A stretch of 64,000 nucleotides of DNA, taken from the NCBI GenBank assembly GCA_023052935.1, contig CM041292.1, positions 28,779,454 through 28,843,453 of the forward strand, read 5' to 3'. The notes beneath the pieces were generated by a model. It saw only the letters and a list, made by a program, of their open reading frames with translations. It was not told where the DNA came from and ran no database searches. The DNA is from Piezodorus guildinii (lineage: Eukaryota; Arthropoda; Insecta; Hemiptera; Pentatomidae). A program made the translations under genes and the position numbers. Positions 57,904-64,000 of the stretch are shown piece by piece. Within the stretch, counting starts at the first letter, position 1, and every line of letters begins with the position of its first letter.

Positions 57904-58792
57904 ACTTTCACTTACTATATATAGTAAGGGGAAGTATTGCGATCGTGAAAATTTTCTAATTCCCGTTTTCTACGGAAATACACGTTTTAGGGTCCTCTGA
58001 GTCCAAATAACCAAGTCCTGCAAAAAGGTCTGTGTGTGTGGTAACTCCCGGACGGAAACGGTAAGTCCTATGAAATTGAAATTTCATATTTAAGACAACT
58101 ATACGCCCGAGACGTGACAAAACTTTTTTCATCAAAATGAGCTTACCAGAAGAGGCACTTTATACTATGCATTTTGCACCTTTTTTATGATTTTCTCAAA
58201 AACGGTTCCGACGATTTTAATTAAACTCGCTATATCGATGTAAAATTTAATGGGCTTTAATATCATGTAGGTTTTATTTGGATAAAAATGGTCTGACAGG
58301 GCTTGAATGCCGATATTTAAAATTTTCTTCCCCTAAAGTACCTTTAATTTTGTAGATTTAATAATAATAACTAGATTATCTTGTTAACGCTGGTGAAAAA
58401 CAGGTAAATATATAAGTTGAATAAATTCGATACCCAACTAAAGGAGAAAACAGAAAAAATATTTTTTTAATGCAATTTTTCGTTTTTGAACATAAGAGCA
58501 GTAATATACATGTATGATATACCGTTGGAAAGCTAAAGATTTTAGAAAAAAATATCATCTCATATACAAGCTTTTAATAGTTAATGGAGAGTGGTGAAAA
58601 GAAGATAAAACTAACTGATTATTTAAGATAATAATATAATAGATTTTTTGATAAAACGCATGTTTCTACATAAATTCAATTTAATTAATTCCTTAATAAT
58701 TTCACGTATTTTTATCTCTAACTGTATATGAATATTCGTTCATTGATTTTAAAAATGGAGGTAAGTGAAAGTCGTGTGTTGCCCGCACCAGA
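57904..58792 (+). mobile_element. helentron-like repeat family H (reference copy, 889 bp)
   Basis: The left end is a hairpin built on CTTACTATATATAGTAAG inside ACTTTCAC...GGAAAGT. ACTTTCACTTAC (57904-57915) is the perfect complement of GTAAGTGAAAGT (58761-58772). The right end is CGTGTGTTGCCCGCACCAGA followed by T's, so on the minus strand the element starts TCTGGTGC after an A run. No open frame of note. Known of helentron-derived non-autonomous elements: short subterminal inverted repeats, one terminal hairpin, and insertion into T-rich sites without target duplication, which fits. At least nine recognisable copies or fragments lie in this window. Confidence 0.7.
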
Positions 58793-58799
58793 TTTTTTT

Positions 58800-59194
58800 C
58801 AATTATGCTACGAGATTTTATTACTCTTTTAAATTGGTTTCACACGAATATGTGAAATTAATTTTAAACCAAAAAATTACTAAGTGAACCTTATAAAGTA
58901 ACTTGAATTGAAAAAATTATATTGTATTATCAGTAGAATTATCAGATGACTGAATGTTATTGGAACAGTAAAGTAAATAAAGCTCTTTTTATATCACATT
59001 TCCTCATTCCTTTATTTAACTATCGTATTTAAAAGAAATAAAAAGACATCATTAGTTTGTATTCACAATTAAAAATCCATTAAAGGTGAAATTAAAAGAT
59101 ACATACATAATCGATACTTTGCAGATTTCTCGAAACAATATTTAAAAAAAAAAAATAATAATAATAGCCCCTGGCCCGCTTAGCATTCGAAAAG
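58800..59194. other. gene-free stretch
   Basis: AT-rich DNA; nothing recognised. Confidence 0.45.
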
Positions 59195-59400
59195 GAGGAA
59201 AAGAAGGCAATTGTATTAAGTTAGAACGTGCCATAACGTAATTGGAAACAAGAAAAATTTCCCTCAAGCGGGAAAACCTACAATAACTTGTTTTTTTTTT
59301 CTTAAGGAACACAGAAAAATAAGTAATTGGTATTGTTACAGTAAAAATCGAAAATTAACAGATTTATTGAGGTTTTTATTTCTCTGTGTTTTAAATTAAT
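59195..59400 (+). repeat. repeat family M (copy 2, no SINE)
   Basis: AAAGAAGGCAATTGTATTAAG, CGTGCCATAACGTAATTGG, AAAACCTACAATAACTTG: related to 51215-51720 without the SINE, so it acts as an approximate empty site. Confidence 0.55.
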
Positions 59401-59524
59401 TTAAGAACTTATAAGTGAAGTTATACTTGAAAGAATTGTTACAGAATTAAATTGAACATCGATGAAAACATTCGTTTCAGATTAAATAATCTTATATGTT
59501 AAATTATTAAGTTTCTGTGTTTTT

Positions 59525-60190
59525 CGTCTTTCTGCATTATTTCGTATATAGGCTAATATTTTTTTCTTAAATATTTACCTTTCAAACGGTATATTTAAAT
59601 ATATATTTCTCCTTTTGGTAGTTGTCAAATTCGTTCAACTTATACATTTAGCCATTTTTTTATAGATAGTAATAAAATAATATTATCAAGTTTTTTTGAA
59701 ACTTCAAATTTAAGGTGCTTAAACAAAAGAAGAGAAAATTTAAAATATCTGCATTTAAGCCCAGTCAGACTTTTTCAATCAGAATAAAACCTACCTGATA
59801 CTGAATATTTTTATAATTTTACATCTTTCAAGGGAGTTCAATAAAGATCAATAGAGAATTGAAGAAAAATTTACATATACTTTATTTACATATTTACAAA
59901 ATATTTAGGAATGATTTCGGGTAAGACATCCTTATGATCAGCAAAATGTTTTGTTCATTTGGTATTTATAATCTATTTCCCTGAATGACTAAATATGTGG
60001 TAAAATTAAAATGAGATTATATATGGCTGTAGGAAAAATTATAGAAAAAAGCCTACAAATAAAAACGAAAATCGTTAAATTATTTTTTGCAAAAATCGTA
60101 GAAAGGTTCAAAATGCTTAGTATAAAGTGGCTCATCTGGTTGGCCAATTTTGATGAAAATTTTGCTGTATGATGTCAGGTATATAAGCTT
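59525..60190 (-). mobile_element. helentron-like repeat family H (copy 9, diverged)
   Basis: CCTTTCAAACGGTATATTTA, GCATTTAAGCCCAGTCAGAC, GGTTCAAAATGCTTAGTATAA and AGTGGCTCATCTGGTTGGCC landmarks, with an unrelated insertion around 59830-60060. Confidence 0.55.
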
Positions 60191-60197
60191 GGAAAAA

Positions 60198-60350
60198 AGC
60201 TGTGCAATGAGGTGATTAGACAGATATCACTCTGAGCTGACAGTTTTTTTCCATTTTTGGGTATCTACTTTATTAGCCTCTATAAAGTGGGTCAACCCGG
60301 TAGGAGCTCCATACCCAAGAGCTGCCCGCCTCACAGTAGTTAAAAGATGG
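60198..60350 (-). mobile_element. SINE family A body fragment (copy 4)
   Basis: GTGCAATGAGGTGATTAGAC ... CCTCTATAAAGTGGGTCAAC ... CTCCATACCCAAGAGCTGCC, without the tRNA-like head. Confidence 0.65.
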
Positions 60351-60413
60351 AAAAAACCTAAAAATGTGAACTTTTTTTTAAAACATATCTCGACTCATTT
60401 TTAACAAACAACA

Positions 60414-60628
60414 ACCTGTGACTACAGTGCCCTAACTCAGCCTCCACTGGCTCACACCAGTGATGCTGCTGAGATAGAGGCGCTGGGATCTCTTGGATTC
60501 CGCTTTTTCCTCCACAAGTGGAGGGAAGAGCGCAGTCTAGGGTCCCATTAGCAGTTGTATATAGTTATCATTGTTTATATGATGTTTATTTATTTGCCAA
60601 CTTTTTATTTATCTCAATTATAGGTTGT

Positions 60629-60706
<78 letters not shown>

Positions 60707-60832
60707 TTTATTTATTTTCTATTTTATGTTTATTATTTTCTGTATATATTGTATGAATGTGGTCTCATATCACCATTACTATTGTTCATATTGTAACAAA
60801 TTGTAATATATTTCAATAAATAAATAAACTCA
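60414..60832 (+). mobile_element. LINE tail copy, with (TA)n expansion inside
   Basis: CCTAACTCAGCCTCCACTGG ... CTTGGATTCCGC ... AATTGTAATATATTTCAATA with an AATAAATAAATAAA end; homologous to 54562-54986. (TA)n at 60631-60703 sits where the other copy has a T run. Confidence 0.7.
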
Positions 60833-61263
60833 GGGAATAGTTGTCAATTCAAATTTTATTTTTCACAAACCTATGCAGTATCAGATAACCGTAGAAAATC
60901 TTCAACATTTTTTAAAGAAGGTTGTAGCTTTTTAGATCTAAATTTATTGTTCATTTCCAATGTGGTTCTAGCTAACGATGGAAATATAAAAGGTAGCCTA
61001 CGCCATGGTACTTATACCTCTCGTTAGTACATATCATAATGTAACTATCACGAAAAAATTGTTTGCTCATTTATGCTTTTTGTGGAGTAAAAGCTATTTA
61101 GTTAAAGAATATGAAAAAGGTTGGCTGTAATCTTGGAGGTACTGAACAGTGACTGCGGCATTCACCCCGATAAATTTGACTTATATACCAGACAAACAGT
61201 GGAATCAGCTATATACATGTACCCCTGGTAGTACTTATCGACAAATGTAAACTGAATTCTCTT

Positions 61264-61440
61264 TCATGGAAAGCAATTGCTACTCTTTCGGAAGAGGCCA
61301 AAGAAAGCTGGAATAAAGAATATAAGTATTACAGGACCCACCACAGTAGGAAAACATCCCGTCTAGCTACAAACCAAGACTTTTTTAATATTATGATGAT
61401 ATCCTCGGCCCCTTATATAAGTTCCTTAAGACCAGAACCA
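61264..61440 (+). pseudogene. unassigned coding relic (EEAKESWNKEYKYYR family)
   Basis: A 59-codon stretch is open in one frame and reads like real protein: KAIATLSEEAKESWNKEYK, YRTHHSRKTSRLATNQDFFN, IMMISSAPYISSLRPEPN. The charged LSEEA...YR...SR...TNxDxFNxLxxSSxPxIS pattern resembles a segment I associate with unassigned repeat-encoded proteins in arthropod genomes, but I cannot name a family. Upstream, 61140-61230 in another frame reads GIHPDKFDLYTRQTVESAIY, which could be earlier parts of the same protein after frameshifts. No start, no promoter, stops on both sides. Confidence 0.45.
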
Positions 61441-61599
61441 AATGTTAAGAGCCTTTTGCTTAGTCATACAGCAATAGATTATTTGAAATGAGTGCAACTT
61501 TAAACTTCAAATAATTTTTTTCGTATATAGTGAACTTTATTTTATTGATTTTTTTAAATATTATATGTAGCTAACAAATTAAGGTAAAATTATTTTTGA

Positions 61600-61631
<32 letters not shown>

Positions 61632-62455
61632 AGAAGTAGAATTGTTTTAAGAATAAAATGAGAAAGATTTTTGTGTAAATGGTTTTAAAAACTATTTTTA
61701 GAATACAACTCATTTCGATTAACCATAAAATATATGAGAAAAGAACTTAAATCACATTTAAGGTGGATTACTACCCAATCATAATAGCCAATTAATTTGA
61801 TCCAAAGGATACTTTTGATTATTTTCAAATATTTTAAGCAAAAATTGCACAATGTACGGAGTTTTTTCCGAATTACTAAGCTTTTGAACCACTGTGCGCC
61901 GGGCGAAATAAAAGAACAGAGACTAGTCCTGTGTACATTATACCACGCCACTCCGTTACTAATAAAATCTACCTCTTAGTAAATAATCAAAATAAATTGA
62001 AAACAAATATCGTATATAATTACAGATTAAAATATTAACGGTTTACCACAAATCTAACAATGACAACGTAAATGTCTAAGAAACTGCGGAAAAACAAAAA
62101 AATATCGTAAATAAATCTCTAAATGTTGGTAATAACTCAGGGAAAAGGGCAATAAAACTGAAGGTTGAGGAGATGGGTAAACTATCTAAGGTAGAAACCC
62201 AATAATTCTTGCTGGCAATCCAATGTAACTTGCGGTAAGATCTATTCTTTATTTTATTAACCAATTGCACTCGGCACCATTTTGTGTGCTACCTACCAGT
62301 AACTCAACGATACCTTTTAGCGAAAACGTACACACCGGAATCGTGATTATATCTGTAAAACTTTAGCAACAAGTGAAGCATTTTATTGAAATTTGGTTTA
62401 TATGTATTAATGGTCATTGAAGAACACCCAAACATTAAAATTGTATTGGTCTATA

Positions 62456-62487
<32 letters not shown>

Positions 62488-62727
62488 GTGACATTTTAAC
62501 AGAAAACTACTGGAAAGTACGGTGTTTTTAGTTCATAAAGAGTGCATATCGTTAAGGATCTCCATTGGAAAAGAGAACGGGGGAAAAAGGATAAATTATT
62601 ATAAAATGACTCGATTATGTGAGTGTATTAAAATATTTATGAGCTAAGATGGTCACTGTATTTTATCAGCATTGTCTATTTTATTATTTAAAAACGTCCT
62701 AGATGTGTGGTTTTCTTTGGAAATTTA
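61441..62727. other. gene-free stretch
   Basis: AT-rich with short (TA)n at 61600-61614 and 62457-62471. The 60-93-codon frames on both strands at 61685-61979 have no recognisable motif. Confidence 0.5.
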
Positions 62728-62992
62728 AAAAAAAAAAAAAAAAAAAAATGGTTCTTTGGCTCATTACATATAGACTTTACTTAGCCGAGCAAGGTCTGAA
62801 ATCACTCTCGACTGCCAAGTTTTCCTCCAGCTTTTGGGCACCCACTTTATAGGGTCTCGGTATGTCCCAGTAGGGTCTTCATACCCAGGGTCGTTCCACG
62901 GCTGAAATAACAGAATAAGTAGCCGAGACTTATGCTTGGGACTCTGAAGAACAATACCCTAGTGCTCTATCCACTAGAATACACTGATACCA
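62728..62992 (-). mobile_element. tRNA-derived SINE family A (copy 5)
   Basis: A run at 62728-62748 (U run at the RNA 3' end), body with GCACCCACTTTATAGGGTCT and CTTCATACCCAGGGTCG, degraded head ending near CTATCCACTAGAATACACTG. Confidence 0.75.
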
Positions 62993-63014
62993 TAATATGT
63001 ACTTCATATTCATA

Positions 63015-63735
63015 AAAAAAAAAAAAAAAAACCTGTATTACTACAACCCACTATGTTCGGTGGCATATAGGGTAATAAAGTAATTTGCTTAAAATACACA
63101 TTTATTTATAAAAAAGTATATATTATTACACATATTATTATACATAAATACTTGGCACAGTGAGGCATTGTTATTATGGAGAATACTGAGGTTCCGATTT
63201 ACCACAAACATTACATGGTACCTATGGACATAACTGCAAATTTGACCCATGACCTATTCCGTCCGCGGCTTGACTTTCGCTTCTCTTACCCAGACTCCCC
63301 CAGGTAAAAAGCTATCGCTCCCAAGCAGTGGAGGGGTGCAATTTTTTCCATAGGCCTTCTAAGAACCCTTCCTGCTTGTCGCCCGGAAACTGCTCTATTT
63401 TATACGATTCAAAAATATTCCTTCACCTTTTAGTATTCTCGATACATAGCAAACTCATGAAGAGTTTTGGGTTCAGTACATGTTGAGGATCGGGCTGTTT
63501 CTAGGCCAACGGCCGTGCAGTGAGGTGATTCGGCCGAGATCACGCTCAGCCGCCTGGTTTTCCCCTATTTTTGGGTACCCACTTTATAGAGGCTGACCCC
63601 AGGAGGGTCTCCATACCCCAGGATCGCGCCCCGACCGAAATAACAGAATAAATAATATTCCGCCAAAGGCGGGATTCGAACCCAGGACCTGGAGCACAGT
63701 AAACTAGCGCTCTACCCACTAGATCAAGCCGCTCC
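63015..63735 (-). mobile_element. tRNA-derived SINE family A (copy 6), split by a ~399-bp insertion
   Basis: The tail piece 63015-63050 (A run, CCTGTATTACTACAACCCA) and the main part 63450-63735 join into the order seen in copy 3. On the minus strand the head reads GGAGCGGCTTGATCTAGTGG and the B box GGTTCGAATCC (63679-63669). The interruption 63051-63449 starts CTATGT and ends ACATAG. Confidence 0.7.
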
Positions 63736-64000
63736 TTGACTTTCATATTCATGAAGAGCGTCACATTGCTGGCACTTGACACGCTACACCGTCGGGGAAT
63801 ATTGCACAATAGGGTAAAATTGAAGGTTATTTAGTAAAATGGAAGAGTGGTAGGAGGAATGATCAGCTGAAACAAGTTGAAGCTAATTGAGGAAAAGTTA
63901 ACATTGACTCTAAATGGGCATGCGGTAGGGGCGCCCTCTCCTGTCGTAATTAGGCAAACTCTGCAAAACATTTGTTTAGAGAACTAATTGGTATAAATAT
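63736..64000. other. right edge, nothing recognised
   Basis: Unique-looking sequence with no gene supported. A gene could begin beyond the edge. Confidence 0.4.

Overview
The window is AT-rich animal DNA, almost certainly from an insect. The only host genes I can support are four RR-2 (Rebers-Riddiford, chitin_bind_4) cuticle-protein genes. They have short first exons, canonical GT-AG introns, TATA boxes with arthropod TCAGT-like initiators, and GC-rich third codon positions in an AT-rich background. The order of insect cannot be told from the sequence. Nearly everything else is transposable-element DNA, microsatellite, or sequence in which I see no gene.

Layout. 1-4107: a Penelope-like element (PLE) in a partial head-to-tail arrangement on the minus strand, with a long inverted 3' arm. 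4108-7091: an internally deleted Ty1/copia element with 198-bp LTRs, sitting inside a (TA)n microsatellite. 7092-9560: gene-free, with SINE and PLE-end debris. 9565-11343: cuticle gene 1 (+). 11344-23260: gene-free DNA with foldback elements, helentron-like repeats, SINEs and LINE scraps. 23261-25743: cuticle gene 2 (+). 26017-32224: helentron-like repeats, split by a nearly complete Jockey-type LINE with a 15-bp target duplication. 32225-38411: microsatellites, SINEs and LINE remnants. 38412-39837: cuticle gene 3 (+). 39838-44552: SINE and LINE remnants. 44553-46317: cuticle gene 4, a longer alanine-rich RR-2 protein (-). 46318-64000: no host gene recognised; SINEs, helentron-like repeats, microsatellites, a perfect-centre palindrome with hammerhead-like cores, and one unassigned coding relic.

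How the genes relate. Genes 1-3 encode almost the same 108-residue secreted protein (MVSR or MVAK first exon, RR-2 domain, short Ala/Pro tail). All three carry the decamer TGTTGCAAAC exactly 7 bases upstream of TATATAA. This suggests one shared regulatory input kept through duplication while introns and flanks diverged. Gene 4 shares the RR-2 domain but has AVAHAP-type repeats on both sides and lacks the decamer.

Most interesting signals: the shared promoter decamer, several hammerhead-ribozyme-like cores (CUGANGA, stem II, GAAA) at PLE-like ends, and an abundant ~0.9-kb non-autonomous family with 12-bp subterminal inverted repeats and a terminal hairpin, which fits a helentron-derived (HINE) element. 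All family assignments come from reading motifs by eye; no database search was possible.
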